From positions 172,001-236,000 of the forward strand of contig CAJNDS010002813.1 of the NCBI GenBank assembly GCA_905221605.1: a stretch of 64,000 nucleotides of DNA, written 5' to 3'. Made by a program: the position numbers and the translations under genes. Below the pieces are notes generated by a model. The model saw only the letters and a list, made by a program, of their open reading frames with translations. It was not told the DNA's origin and ran no database searches. How positions within the stretch are numbered: position 1 is the stretch's first letter; the number at the start of each line of letters is the position of its first letter. The DNA is from Symbiodinium natans. Taxonomy: Eukaryota > Sar > Dinophyceae > Suessiales > Symbiodiniaceae. Below are positions 31,514-42,310 of the stretch, one piece after another.

Positions 31514-32662
31514 ATGGTGTCCTCGGTCATGCGCGTTTTTGCTGTGCTGCTGGGAGTCGCGATTGCGGCGCGCCACCTGGCGGACGTAGCGCATCACTCG
31601 GACGAGGGCGCGACGGTCGTCCCGCGTGAGATCAGCCGGGCTTTGCAGAAGGCACAGAAGCGTGCCGAGACAAAGCTGCAGGATCTTCAGCGAGCCGAAG
31701 AAGTTGCGAATTCTGCAAAGGCAATTGCGGATTCGACAGCATCAACAAAGATGTCCTTGATGGAGGAGATGAAGGCGAAGGCGGTCGAAAAACAGGCTCA
31801 TGCGGAGGCCAGTCGCCAGGCTTTGGTGCAGGCTGAGACGGCGGCCTCCCAGCACATGTCTCAGAACGAAGAGTTTGAGGCCGCACTTGCTAGGTGGAAC
31901 GGTCTCAGTCAAGCTGCCGAAGGGATGCAGGAGAATGTGACCATGATGGAAGAGGCCATTGCTGCAACGCTCGCGAGGATGCAGAGGCACCTTGAAGCTC
32001 TGAAGGATGAGCGGGATGCCAAGATCGCGGAGCGGGATGCGGCAGAGCGAGACATGATGGAGAAGAAGACCAAAGTCCTGTCTGCCAACAAGTTGCAGGC
32101 CGCCACGGCGAAGTCAGCGGCCGATGCTGAGCAGACCGCCAGGCAGGCGCAGCAGGAGCTCCGAAGCCTCCAGGCCAGCTTCGACCGAGCCGTCTCGAAA
32201 GCCACAAAGGCCGAGATCGAGTCCAAGCAGGCCGCTGGCTTCGCGCGCGATGCCAAGAACGAGCACGAGGCTGGCAAGATGGCGCTGGGCATCATCCGGA
32301 AGCTGCAGGTGGCCATCAATGTCTTCTACAAGGCCATCGACAAGTTCGTCTATGAGGAGGCTTCTGGAGCTCTTGAGAACAGCCCTGACCTGAAGGAAGC
32401 CTACGCAAAGTACAACCTCATGGCGGGCGTGTTTGCGGAACTTTCCCAGTTCTCGCCGGAGCGGTATCTTGAGGTGATACCAGCCATCCATGAGATTGAA
32501 AGGAACTACCAGGCAGCGATTGCGGAGAAGTGTGACCCGAATGGAAGCCTGATGGATGAGGATTTCGAGCCCCTGCCTGAGTTTGATGAGCAGTGTGGTA
32601 GTGGGCTGTGGGGTAAAGCTGGCATGACGCAGCAGAAAATCCCCCTGCCCTCGGCTGCTTGA
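31514..32662 (+). CDS. secreted or endomembrane coiled-coil protein, unknown function
   Basis: A single intronless frame of 382 residues starting at ATG 31514 (TTCACAATGG context). Residues 1-19 (MVSSVMRVFAVLLGVAIAA) form a good signal peptide. Residues about 37-260 are almost entirely Ala/Glu/Lys/Gln with heptad spacing (KAQKRAETKLQDLQRAEEVA and similar), predicting a long coiled coil. Residues about 265-345 are a more globular, helical segment with aromatic residues (NVFYKAIDKFVYEEASG, FSPERYLEVIPAIHEIERNY). The C-terminus has two cysteines (EKCDPNG, DEQCGSG) that could pair. No enzymatic motif is visible. The strong third-position G/C and unbroken frame support a real gene. Long antisense frames over it are shadows. 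Confidence 0.85.
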   Translation: MVSSVMRVFAVLLGVAIAARHLADVAHHSDEGATVVPREISRALQKAQKRAETKLQDLQRAEEVANSAKAIADSTASTKMSLMEEMKAKAVEKQAHAEASRQALVQAETAASQHMSQNEEFEAALARWNGLSQAAEGMQENVTMMEEAIAATLARMQRHLEALKDERDAKIAERDAAERDMMEKKTKVLSANKLQAATAKSAADAEQTARQAQQELRSLQASFDRAVSKATKAEIESKQAAGFARDAKNEHEAGKMALGIIRKLQVAINVFYKAIDKFVYEEASGALENSPDLKEAYAKYNLMAGVFAELSQFSPERYLEVIPAIHEIERNYQAAIAEKCDPNGSLMDEDFEPLPEFDEQCGSGLWGKAGMTQQKIPLPSAA

Positions 32663-32845
32663 GGAGGGACAGCCTGAGCCAACTCTGCGCACCTTTGCTT
32701 CTTTTGCAAGAAAAGGGGGACTGCCCAAGTTTGTGTTGGCAGCGGGCTCCACTTCGGGTCGTGGTGAGCACAGCCAGCCCTGGCAGGTAAACACAGCTGC
32801 TTGGAAAGGCGGGAAGCTTGCGTTGCCCCAATGGCCCCCTCCCAG

Positions 32846-34500
32846 GCTGCATTGCGGGTCTTCGGTTTCACTTGAGAGCTGCCGAACAGGCCCCATTCTC
32901 GAGCTCTATGACGTGGTGGTCACAAGCTATGCCTGCGTCTGAGTGGGTCGCTTTCGCCAGCTTCTACCTTTGGCCAAGAGGCCGAGAGTGGATGCAGTGA
33001 TCAGATTCGGATTCGCGCCCAGACCCCGAGATGCGGGAGATTTGCCAGTGCCCTGCCTACTTAGGAAAGCTTCTTGCAAAACCAGGAGATGTTCATCAAA
33101 GAAAGTCAGCTCATCTTGATTTGCTCAGAGTGGCATGTGCAGAGTTTGCATGAGCATGCCTGTTTTTCTTTCTGTTCGTTTCGTCCGTGAGAGGCTGGAC
33201 ATGTATCGTTCTGGACGAGGCACGCATGTTGGAAGAGGTGCTCCCAAGCTGAGTTGTCCACCTACGAGGCACAGTCGATCAAGAACCACGCCACGCAAAC
33301 ATCCATCGCGGTCAAGTGTGAAAGCCCCAGGGTGCACGCTACTACAGACGGGACAGGCTGAATGTGCGCCACACGCGGCGCGACATCACTGTGATTGCCG
33401 CATGGCATGTGGTCTCCTGCGTCGATGAGGTCTGTCCAGTGCTCCGTTCAGGCTTGCCCTGACGGGGACGCCCATTGAGCCGCTGGGCAACTATCATGCT
33501 GGCGTTGCGTTGCAGCATGGTTACGTGCATATCCTTGAGACACCGAGGAACTCTTTGGACGACGTGCACTCCATTCTGCAGTTTGCCTGGGCCCCATCGC
33601 ACCTAATACTTGCCCACCGGCAGACAAGTTCTGCAGCTACAGCAGGGTGGTCGTCTCACTCTACACAAATTAGCTAAATGTTGGCAGAGGTTGAGCCCGA
33701 CTGTGCTGGCAGCTTGCAGGAGAGATGGCTTCAGTATGCTTCAGATGTCATGTAACTTCCCAAAGACGCCTGTGATCTGGCAGGACTTTCGACAACGCTT
33801 TCCAGACACGGAGGAAGGCAGGTGTGCACGAAAATGCAGCGCACAGCCACCTGGCCAGAAAAGCGCTTTGCACAGTATGCCTTGTGGCTCACAGTCTGAG
33901 GGTAGCTTCATGGGCCCAAAATATTCATTAATATGGTCCCTTACCCCCCCTTAAGGGGGTACCATCTAACTACCCTTAAGAACAGGGTGGTGGGAAAGAA
34001 AGGGCCTGGTGTGCAGGCCGAGCCGGCCTTCGGAGGCTGCTGCGGGCTCAGAGGTGAAGGGGCCATGGAGGAGTGGGGGAGGGATATGGGGAAACTCCGA
34101 AACTCCCCCCAGAAGTCTCAAGGTTTCCGGGCTCTTTAAAGGGCCTTCTGAGGCCCAAAGCCTTTTAAAGAACGGAGCTGCCTGAGGCTGCAGCTGATTA
34201 CCCTGCGCCGAGATAGCGGCGAGGCTGTGGTGTGACATGGAGCGACATGTCGTGTTCTGCTGGGAGGGTGAATATTGGGGGATATTGGGGGTCTAGATGG
34301 CACTGGGAGGCTGTACAGCTGGTCCCAAAAGAAGAGGTCGAGGCCGACGGATCTCTTTCGGCTCTTCGGTGATGTCAGTGGTGCCCCTTGCAACTGGCAA
34401 CAGCACGTGCCACCAGTGCGACTGCTGCAGGTTCCTGTGCAGATGACTGAGGCTCAAGCTGCCATCTACAAGGCAGACTGTTGCAAAAAGATCCGAACAT
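32846..34500 (+). CDS. SNF2-family ATPase, motifs Ib, II, III and downstream blocks in small exons
   Basis: Deduced exons: 32846-32934 (ELYDVVVTSYA, motif Ib), 33194-33219 (WTCIVLDE), 33269-33315 (AQSIKNHATQTSIAV), 33440-33478 (FRLALTGTPIE), 33548 to about 33604 (NSLDDVHSILQFAWAPSH) and 34404 to about 34496 (VPPVRLLQVPVQMTEAQAAI). Joined, they give DEAQSIKN (motif II), LTGTPIEN (motif III) and the LPP...V.MT..Q..IY block that follows in SNF2 proteins. Introns 33220-33268 and 33479-33547 are GC-AG and in phase. An exon near 33784 (DFRQRFPDTEEG) may also belong. Spacing between Ib and II is short, so an exon may be missing. Walker A is absent upstream: the coiled-coil gene ends only 180 bases before. 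The C-terminal helicase lobe was not found. Confidence 0.7.
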
Positions 34501-34630
34501 AAGCCGTAGTGAATCTGCAGATGGTCTACGCTTGATAGCTTTGATCTCTTCTCCGTGCGAGGTTCTTCAGGAGCAGGCCTCACGGCAAGAGCCAGCCACT
34601 CAATGAAGTGGAGGTTAAGAGCGATCCAAC

Positions 34631-34674
34631 GCGTGCCGCGTGCGACGCGCGTGCGACGCGCGTGCGACGCGCGT
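34631..34674. repeat. 11-bp tandem repeat GTGCGACGCGC, about four copies
   Basis: Three perfect copies and a diverged first copy. Pure G/C-rich sequence with the period not divisible by three. Confidence 0.9.
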
Positions 34675-34699
34675 GGTGCTGGTTGATTTCAGTGCTTCA

Positions 34700-37600
34700 T
34701 TGAGTCGAGACGGCAGGGTCTCCCCACATCGGTGCCTGCGTGAGATGGAGCTGTCCTGCCGGCCTGTGTTTTAGCGGGCGCCAGCATCCGTTGATGTTCA
34801 TCTGTTGGCCTGTCGCAGGAGGCTGAAGTCAGAGCTTGTGCTTGCGAGTGCCTTTGCAGGCTTTGCACTCATCCCTGGTGCTATGCGAAGCCGGTTCGGG
34901 CAAAGGACGTGTGCCCTATCTCACCTGTTTGACCATGAGTACTCCAAGCCCGCGTGTTGAAACGGAGCTTGCTTGCTACACATCGTAGAGCTTCTAGAAG
35001 AGCGTCGCCTCGCTGCGAGCTCTTTAAGCAAGGCCCCTGTGGTTTCAACAGGGAGCTGCTGTGTTTTGCTGGCCGTCCTGGCAGGACATGACAGATGAGA
35101 CACTGGCTCGGCGCGACAACGCCTTCAACCCCAGCTGCATGCATGGACCCGTACAGGTGGCTAGCATCAGATCGGCATGCTACGACCGAGGTCAGCAGAA
35201 AAGTGAAAGTGCTGGGCCCTCAATGTGCATGGCATCGTGATATTTAGAGTCCGACGTATAGTTCAGCTATTTAGGAATTTTTCGACTGCAGTATTTTTAA
35301 TGTTTATGGAATTGTTGAGTATTTCTTGGCACTTTTTTAGTCGGCTATTTCAGGTTCCTAAGGCCCGGGTCCTAAAATACCGGCAGAGAACAGGCTAGGC
35401 TTGAGATGGGTTTAGGCGGCTTGGGGCCGAAAGGGGTAAAGCGGTTTGCTGTGCTCGCAAGATTCCAGCCTCCTTTGTTGCCATTGGAGTGGGTAGCAAC
35501 AAAGCTGGAGGCCTTTGCATCTTGGGTTTTTCTGGTACAGTTGAACCAGAGGTTAGCTTAGGCATCGCTGTAACAGTCGCCTTCAGCATGGAAACTCTTG
35601 GATGCGCTTGAAAGTCTATCGCCAGTGGGGCAATAGGATGGGTTCTAGCAAGTTGAAGCTTGAACTCCTTCGTCTTCACGGTTGCAGTGAGCTTCAGACG
35701 TCTGCTGACCCATCACACCGGGCTCAGAGCAGTGCTCGGCACGTCTGCAGCTCGACGGCCCACGCGCCTCGCTTGTGCAGCTTGGCACAGGGCCTCAGGG
35801 GAACAGTGACTGCGTTGACCGTAGCATTTGGGTATATCTAATTGCCTCTTCGGGCAAGTTGGCTTGTTCAGTGCCCACCCAAAACGTTCGCAGGCAGGAA
35901 GCAAAAATGGACACCTGCAAGGAATCTTTGAGCTTGTTTCTGGGCCGAAAAAGGGGGGATGTGCTGGTGAGTACTTGACGGGCGAGCTAGGGGGCAACCA
36001 AGATGACACCCAGACGATCTAGGCCCCAGGTGAAAGCATCGTAGGACCCTGAGATCAGGGTCCCGAGGGGGACCCTGCACCCCACGAGGGCATATTCTTT
36101 AAAATGTTGAAGCCGAGAATCTTAGACATTCTTCAACTGCAGCAAGGCCATGTCGTCTGTCACGGCTTTTGCAGCGCTCTCCACGACAGGCGTGCCGGCA
36201 TTTCACGTGCAGTTCAAAGGTTGCCATTTCAGAGTGCCAAAGGAAAAGCAGAACTCAGCAGAATTCAGCAGAGCCAAGTTAGAAGCAAATTTGAGAGTTT
36301 TTTTATCGCGGTTAAAAAACATTCAAATGTGCTTCTAGCTTTGCAGTTGCCACAGTTTTCATAGGGTCCTCTTGACAGGTTCCACGCCGCACGTGGCCTC
36401 GTCAAGGCTGTCGGGCACCCTGAGCCCCTGAAAAGAGGGAGGCAGCAGCAGACAGAAGCCTGTGATGCTGAGATATGCGGAGGTAGATGTAAGCATGGTG
36501 AGCGCCAGACCTTTCAGAGCGCCATGCAGTACCAATGTAACAAGGATTCCAATTTGAGACGCATAGGCCGATTCGAAGCACAAGGAGAACTACAATACTG
36601 ATAGACCCAACCCTTAACTGCCTATAAACCCTAAGTCAAGGACCCTATAAGCCCAAAGTTAGGCGGGCACAAAGCAAACCCGACACGACTAAATACGGCA
36701 AGAGGATTCGCCCTGGCTGAGCAGGAAAGCCTTTCCGTCTGCATGCCATCCTTCGGCAGCGGGCCTGCCAGGCCCATCGTCGGTTCCGGGGCCATGAGGT
36801 CTGAGGCTTCGAGGGTGTTTAGGATGTTTGGGGCTCGGGAAACTCGAGAGGATGGCTGTGTTTTTAGGCCAACTGTAGTGCTTTCAGCGGCTTCATGCCG
36901 CTGAATCTGCCCATGAGCAGTACACCCCATGCTTCCATTCTTCTGAGCCATTCAACGGTGTCCAGACAAGAAGGTGAATCGCACAAGGGGAACCAGTGCA
37001 CAGGTAAACGGAGATTCAGGTAGGGTTTAAGGTTGAGGTTCGAGAGCTGGCATGGGCACTTGCGCTGCAAGACGAGCCCCTAGACATTGCGCTGAAGCGT
37101 GCAGGCGCGAGTGGCAGCTCTCCGGCACAGTCGCTTGGTGAAGCACCGCAAGCTCTCTGTTTTCGAGCTCCGGCATTCGCATGGGCCCTTGCACCAAAGC
37201 TTCGGGCTACGCTAGATTCGCACACTGTGGAGAAGGCACCAATGCTTCAGGATTCCCAAGTCATGTGCGATGCACCCAAGGAGTCTTGAGTTCGGAAGTA
37301 TTTCCAAATCCCCCAAACCCCAAATCGCCTGAGCCCCATCCATAGCCCACAAGAGTTCTCGCTGAATTCCACTTCACAGGGAGTGACACCTTCAGAGGCA
37401 TGCCTGTTGTGTCCTCTTCCATGAGCACAAGAGTCTCCGGATGAAGCAAGTACTTGTCCTCAAGCTCCTACAGTTGGCAGTTCATGCCAGGTTTGTGCCA
37501 GGTGTAAGGGTCCTTTTGTTGCCTATTAGCCCCAAAATTCGAGCCGTCTAAGGCTCCTGGCATCCTCGGCAGTGGCTGCAACTTCAACCTTGACCTTGCG

Positions 37601-37932
37601 ACGCATCATGCGGAGGACCCCGGCGAGATCAAGGCAGGGCAGAGACTGCAGCAGTACTTCGGAGCATTTTTCCCAAGTGAGTGGTCTTGTCCAGCAGGAA
37701 GAGCACACTTCTGCTTCTGGGCTGCAACCCTTTGTCGGCGGCAGTTGCCCGAACAGTTTTGAGTGCGCAGTTCGCAAAAAAAGCCGGCAGCCTCGGCCGG
37801 CCAACCTTTGGCAACAAATGGCCTGAGAATTTGTGTTCTAAGGGACTTCTTGGCCCTAAGAGATGTGTGTTCTTGCTTGCTTTCCGAAGTTGAACAGATC
37901 TTGTAGCCCAGCTTGTGTACGGTTTTTGAATC
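34700..37932. other. no confident gene
   Basis: Isolated protein-like stretches follow AG|G sites, such as DMTDETLARRDNAFNPS at about 35090. Near 35930 a stretch reads GIFELVSGPKKGG before GTGAGT. At 36104-36364 a frame starts LKPRILDILQLQQGHVVCHG, with faint likeness to the start of a SNF2 C-terminal lobe. None can be assigned. A 20-bp palindrome (GTACCCCCTTAAGGGGGTAC type) lies just upstream at 33940-33964. Confidence 0.3.
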
Positions 37933-39699
37933 ATGAAAACAAGGTCGCGCGCTGCGGCCTCTGTTGACTCCAAGAAGACCCAGTGTGTGCACCCGGACAA
38001 GCCGATGATGTTTGCCTGTGCTGGTCTCAGTGCTCCAGAAGAAGGGCAAGCCCGGAAGGCCCGAGAAACGGCGCGGATGGAATAAGATGGAAGAACCCCG
38101 ATGAAGTACAAGACGGTTGCCCTTCTGCTGCCGTTGCTGTTGTTCGTGTTCTTTCTGAACGAACATCGCGTCGACAGGCGCGGCATCTGCTAGGATCACA
38201 GCAAGTTGCGCGAAGCACAGGGTCCGTGCCACTTCATTATCGTCATGCGCCGTGCTGCTGCCCCGCCTTAGCTGCCTTAGCTTTTGTTCCCCTGGCCTCT
38301 CGAGCTTGAGCATGTTTGTGATGTAAACTCCTGCCGTGCGATTTACGTTTGCCAGCCTTGTGCATGTTGCAAACTATCACATGCTTCAGGAAGCGTGCCT
38401 GACCAAGATACGCAAGTCACGCAAGTTGTTGTGTTCTGTGGCAGTACAGTCTCAGTAGAGGGTGCAAGCGCAACACGCTTGCAGCCTTCGCTATAAGGTG
38501 CTGATTGTCCTCGTCGTGGGCTTGCACCGGAACTTGATGAAGAGCCATTGGCGGCGGCCGCCTTCATTGGCGAGAGTGTGCCGTGCGGCACATGCTCCAA
38601 GAAGACCCAGTGCGTGCACCCGGACAAGCCGATGATGTTCGCGTGCGCCGATTGTCCAAGAAGAGGGCTTGCACCGGAAGTTGATGAAGAGCCATTGGCG
38701 GCGGCCGCCTTCATTGGCGAGAGTGTGCCGTGCGGCACATGCTCCAAGAAGACCCAGTGCGTGCACCCGGACAAGCCAATGATGTTCGCGTGCGCCGATT
38801 GTCCAAGAAGAGGGCTTGCACCGGAACTTGATGAAGAGCCATTGGCGGCGGCCGCCTTCATTGGCGAGAGTGTGCCGTGCGGCACATGCTCCAAGAAGAC
38901 CCAGTGCGTGCACCCGGACAAGCCAATGATGTTCGCGTGCGCCGATTGTCCAAGAAGAGGGCTTGCACCGGAAGTCGATGAAGAGCCATTGGCGGCGGCC
39001 GCCTTCATTGGCGAGAGTGTGCCGTGCGGCACATGCTCCAAGAAGACCCAGTGCGTGCACCCGGACAAGCCAATGATGTTCGCGTGCGCCGATTGTCCAA
39101 GAAGAGGGCTTGCACCGGAACTTGATGAAGAGCCATTGGCGGCGGCCGCCTTCATTGGCGAGAGTGTCCCGTGCGGCACATGCTCCAAGAAGACCCAGTG
39201 CGTGCACCCGGACAAGCCAATGATGTTCGCGTGCGCCGATTGTCCCAGAAGAGGGCTTGCACCGGAACTTGATGAAGAGCCATTGGCGGCGGCCGCCTTC
39301 ATTGGCGAGAGTGTGCCGTGCGGCACATGCTCCAAGAAGACCCAGTGCGTGCACCCGGACAAGCCAATGATGTTCGCGTGCGCCGATTGTCCCAGAAGAG
39401 GGCTTGCACCGGAAGTCGATGAAGAGCCATTGGCGGCGGCCGCCTTCATTGGCGAGAGTGTGCCGTGCGGCACATGCTCCAAGAAGACCCAGTGCGTGCA
39501 CCCGGACAAGCCGATGATGTTCGCGTGCGCCGATTGTCCAAGAAGAGGGCTTGCACCGGAACTTGATGAAGAGCCATTGGCGGCGGCCGCCTTCATTGGC
39601 GAGAGTGTGCCGTGCGGCACATGCTCCAAGAAGACCCAGTGCGTGCACCCGGACAAGCCGATGATGTTCGCGTGCGCCGATTGTCCAAGAAGAGGATAG
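37933..39699 (+). CDS. cysteine-rich tandem-repeat protein, eight perfect-length 49-residue repeats
   Basis: Exon 2 (38498-39699) is eight 147-bp units and a stop directly after the last. Each unit encodes 49 residues with Cys spacing C-x2-C-x5-C-x10-C-x2-C, a possible zinc site, within CGTCSKKTQCVHPDKPMMF and ACADCPRRG, plus an acidic/Ala-rich linker. Exon 1 (37933-38023, ATG MKTRSRAAAS) encodes SKKTQCVHPDKPMMFACA. It differs from the repeats at five bases, all silent in this frame, and joins across a GT-AG intron (38024-38497). The start of exon 2 encodes ADCPRRG with different codons (CCT CGT CGT against CCA AGA AGA). These silent changes show that the plus-strand protein has been selected; the long antisense frames change residues there. 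Function is unknown. An alternative first exon with a signal peptide is possible (38101). Confidence 0.72.
38101..38193 (+). other. signal-peptide-like mini-frame inside the intron of the repeat-array gene
   Basis: ATG at 38101 opens a 30-codon frame MKYKTVALLLPLLLFVFFL followed by NEHRVDRR and a stop. It has a basic start, a 15-residue hydrophobic core and a polar end, the layout of a signal peptide or anchor. A GC donor at 38168 would join it in phase to the repeat exon. It may be an alternative first exon that sends the repeat protein into the secretory path, or chance. Confidence 0.35.
38521..39696. repeat. tandem array, 147-bp unit, eight copies
   Basis: Unit starts fall at 38521, 38668, 38815 and so on every 147 bases. 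Copies differ at only about five sites (CTT, GTT or GTC codon; CCG/CCA; CCA/CCC; GTG/GTC). The near identity implies recent amplification or ongoing homogenisation. Confidence 0.97.
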
Positions 39700-41069
39700 A
39701 GGCTTACTGCCGTACTTGGACCAGCGCACTGCTCGAAAGATCAGTTGTCTGACTCTGTCTGACGCAACATGAGTTTCACGCGCGGTTTTGCATTGGATGC
39801 TTTCACATGAACTCTGCGTTTCTTGCTCAGCTTCTGGAGGGAAGATTGAGCCGTGAGTTCGTGAGTGCAGCAACGGTCGTACGCTCCACCTGTTCGTCCG
39901 AATTCCCCAGCAGAACTTCAGAAGTCTCGAGATGTGAGCAGCCACAATTTTTCCGGCCCGTCCGTTGTTCGCACAAATCAAGGCGCCCGTAGTCGGGTGC
40001 CGCAAGACGCGGGTGGAACCCCAGCAGATGCGGAGGTTGCAAGAACATAGGATTGCACCCGAAGAGGGGGACACCCGTGGCGAGTCTCGCTCCGATTTTT
40101 CGTTCCTACGTGTTTGAGATTATAAACGTCAGGAAGCAGCGAACAAGAGTCGGATGAACAACGAGTTGTTGCAGTAGTTCATGTATGCATGTATCGCAGT
40201 GATGTGGTGCGGTATGCCAGCCTACTTCCTGACCCATTACGTCAAGATCTTACTGGATTTTCCTGTGCTGCGCGCTGCCCCAGCACAGCCCCAGGGTTGT
40301 ACTTATGCTTGTATTCCGAATGATTAACATATAGCTACTTCAATCTCTTCATATAGGTGTAGGTGGAAGTGTTACTAGCAAGGAGTAAGACGCACTGGGC
40401 TTGCCGCTTTGCACTTTGCAAACGACGACGAAACGCTTGCCTGTGAAGCCTTACGCAGAGGCTCGTCCTCGTGTGTGTGCATCCATTGTCACCCACCCAG
40501 CGACCAAAGACATCACACAGACCTGCCGTGTTTCAAGAAGAAAAGCTTGGAGCTTCGGAGCAGTGGCTGGGAGAGAGCGAGAATGCAGCACCCCAGCTGG
40601 GCTGTTCTGGTATGTTCTGGACACTGAAAGTGGTGCTTACGCAGCTTATGTGCGAAGGCCGGAACGTTTTCGTGGCGAGGACCCGGTGTTAAAGTTTACA
40701 GTGAAAGTCAGAGCAAGAGTGAGGACATGTGAGGCCAATGCGTGACTGTGTGAGTCATTACGGCCTGTGTCGTTGATGTCACTTCTTTGACGCACAGGGT
40801 GGCGTGAGGGTAGGTGAAAAGCTGGCCAGGCGCAGGACCAGGACATCAATGACAGTGGCAAGTTCTGCCCCTGACATGTCATGGCCGCACGTGCGCATGG
40901 TCACATAGTTGACAGCGGGCTTTCGCATGCCATGCCTGACGTCAAGCTGCACAAGTACTTGTTACCAGTCAGGCTGGTAGAGCTGTTCAACCTCCTGCGC
41001 GGGAGCTCAGCTTCATGGGCGCCATGCTGCAGGGCGGACCAGGCCAAACTCCTGGCAGTGTCACAATGG
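39700..41069. other. no recognisable gene
   Basis: Open frames such as 40401-40745 (+) have no domain-like composition. Antisense frames continuing out of the repeat array are shadows. Nothing else is seen. Confidence 0.4.
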
Positions 41070-41173
41070 GCATCTCCCAAAATAGGGTTCACCCTCTTAT
41101 ACCCCAAATTGAATAGCATCCCCTTTTTAAAGGGATCCCCAAAAAAGGTACCCCCATTGTCGGAAAGCCCCAA
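41070..41173. mobile_element. short inverted-repeat (MITE-like) element, family 1, copy 3
   Basis: The right end, read on the minus strand, is GGGGCTTTCCGACAATGGGG followed by GTACC, close to the right end of the copy at 8183-8284. The left end (CCCAAAATAGGGTTCACC) is more decayed. The core contains the palindromic CCCCTTTTTAAAGGGAT. Confidence 0.55.
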
Positions 41174-41250
41174 GTCAAGGCAACTCTGGATCTGAGGCGG
41201 GGCATCATCGCTCGGAGAGACAAAGTGCGGATCCTACGGAGCCTTGCTTG

Positions 41251-41303
41251 AGGGTTTAGGGTTTAGGGTTTAGGGTTTAGGGTTTAGGGTTTAGGGTTTA
41301 GGG
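41251..41303. repeat. interstitial telomere-type array (TTTAGGG)n
   Basis: Seven perfect units. Confidence 0.97.
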
Positions 41304-42232
41304 CCGGGGGGTCACTCCCTGGAATCAAGAAGCCCCTTTGCTGTCCCGGCGCCCAAGGTGCTGGTGTTCTTCTGTCGTACGGCGCCGTGCTTGGCCAGAA
41401 ACAGTGCCTTGAGCAGGTAGTCAAGGCAGGGCTTGCAAGTTGCTTCAGGTAAGCTTCGAAGTGTGACGCACGGTGACTCTAAACTGACTGTAGGGTGCAA
41501 AGTGCAGGGGCCTTGAGTTCCCGACTCAATGAACAGACAATGAACAGACTCAAAAGTGGTAAGCAGTTAGCCCAAATGTGCCTCAGAACCTTGGGCAGAG
41601 CCTCTGCCATGGCCGGGCAACCGATTGCGAAGGTCTTTCGCCTTTGGTGTTGAGGTGTCTGCGGATGCGAGATGTTGGGGAGGTCGCTCTGAACGTTTTG
41701 GTGGTTTGAGTTTAGCGATTCGAGGGTCAAGGGCTTCAATGTCTGGCAGAAGAGTGAAAAGCAAGCCGTTCACACGCTTCCTTGTGGGGAGGTCCGGGAA
41801 GAGAGCTTTGCTATCCTACAAGTAGGGGTTGCCCTGTTCATGGACCCCTCAAGACCAGACCATCTATAAATTCTACAAGCGGTGGCCAAGGCCACAAGCG
41901 AGCTTCTGGCGGCACTCATGCAGAGGGAGTGAGGGCCTCGTGGCAAGCCAGGTGAATTTTTGCATGCATTGGCCTGTGCTGGTTGGTCCATTCATGTGTA
42001 GCCTGGTGCAGGCCACTAGCTCTCGGGATCGGAACTGCTGAGAAATTTCTCACGTAAAGGGCACTGGTTTCTCTGACCTTCAGCGAGGTTTGGGGTGCGG
42101 CCCGGGATACTACGCGGGGCACCGACCTCGGTGAAGACGCAGGTCCTCTAAGAGAATGTGCCGTCTGAGAGGCAGAAGGGGACTTCTACATTCAAAACTT
42201 GGCCTTCGCGTTTGCCTCCCGTCGGGTCTGAG
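41304..42232. other. no recognisable gene
   Basis: No domain, long frame with protein-like composition, or repeat that I can defend. Confidence 0.4.
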
Positions 42233-42310
42233 GACACGCCCCACGCCGAGCGCGAGCGGATCATGCGTGAGTTCAAGGCCACTCCGCTTCCTGGAGAACC
42301 ACAATCCCAG
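42233..42310 (+). CDS. candidate internal exon, 26 codons, unknown protein
   Basis: Bounded by an AG|G acceptor and a CAG|GC donor in the style of the other genes here. It encodes DTPHAERERIMREFKATPLP and then GEPQSQ. Both edges are in phase 0 and the composition is strongly protein-like. Partner exons were not identified. Confidence 0.4.

Noticed and set aside
32114-32896. 260-codon antisense frame over the coiled-coil gene
   Set aside because: Shadow of a G/C-biased, Ala/Glu-rich sense gene.
36104-36364. Possible SNF2 C-terminal lobe (ILDILQLQQGHVVCHG)
   Set aside because: Only a few positions agree with the family and the later motifs V and VI are missing.
38343-40074. Two long antisense frames (437 and 527 codons) across the 147-bp repeats
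   Set aside because: Where the diverged repeat ends change codons, the plus frame keeps its residues but these frames change theirs (for example Leu-Leu to Arg-Arg, His to Gln). They stay open because a stop-free unit was amplified.
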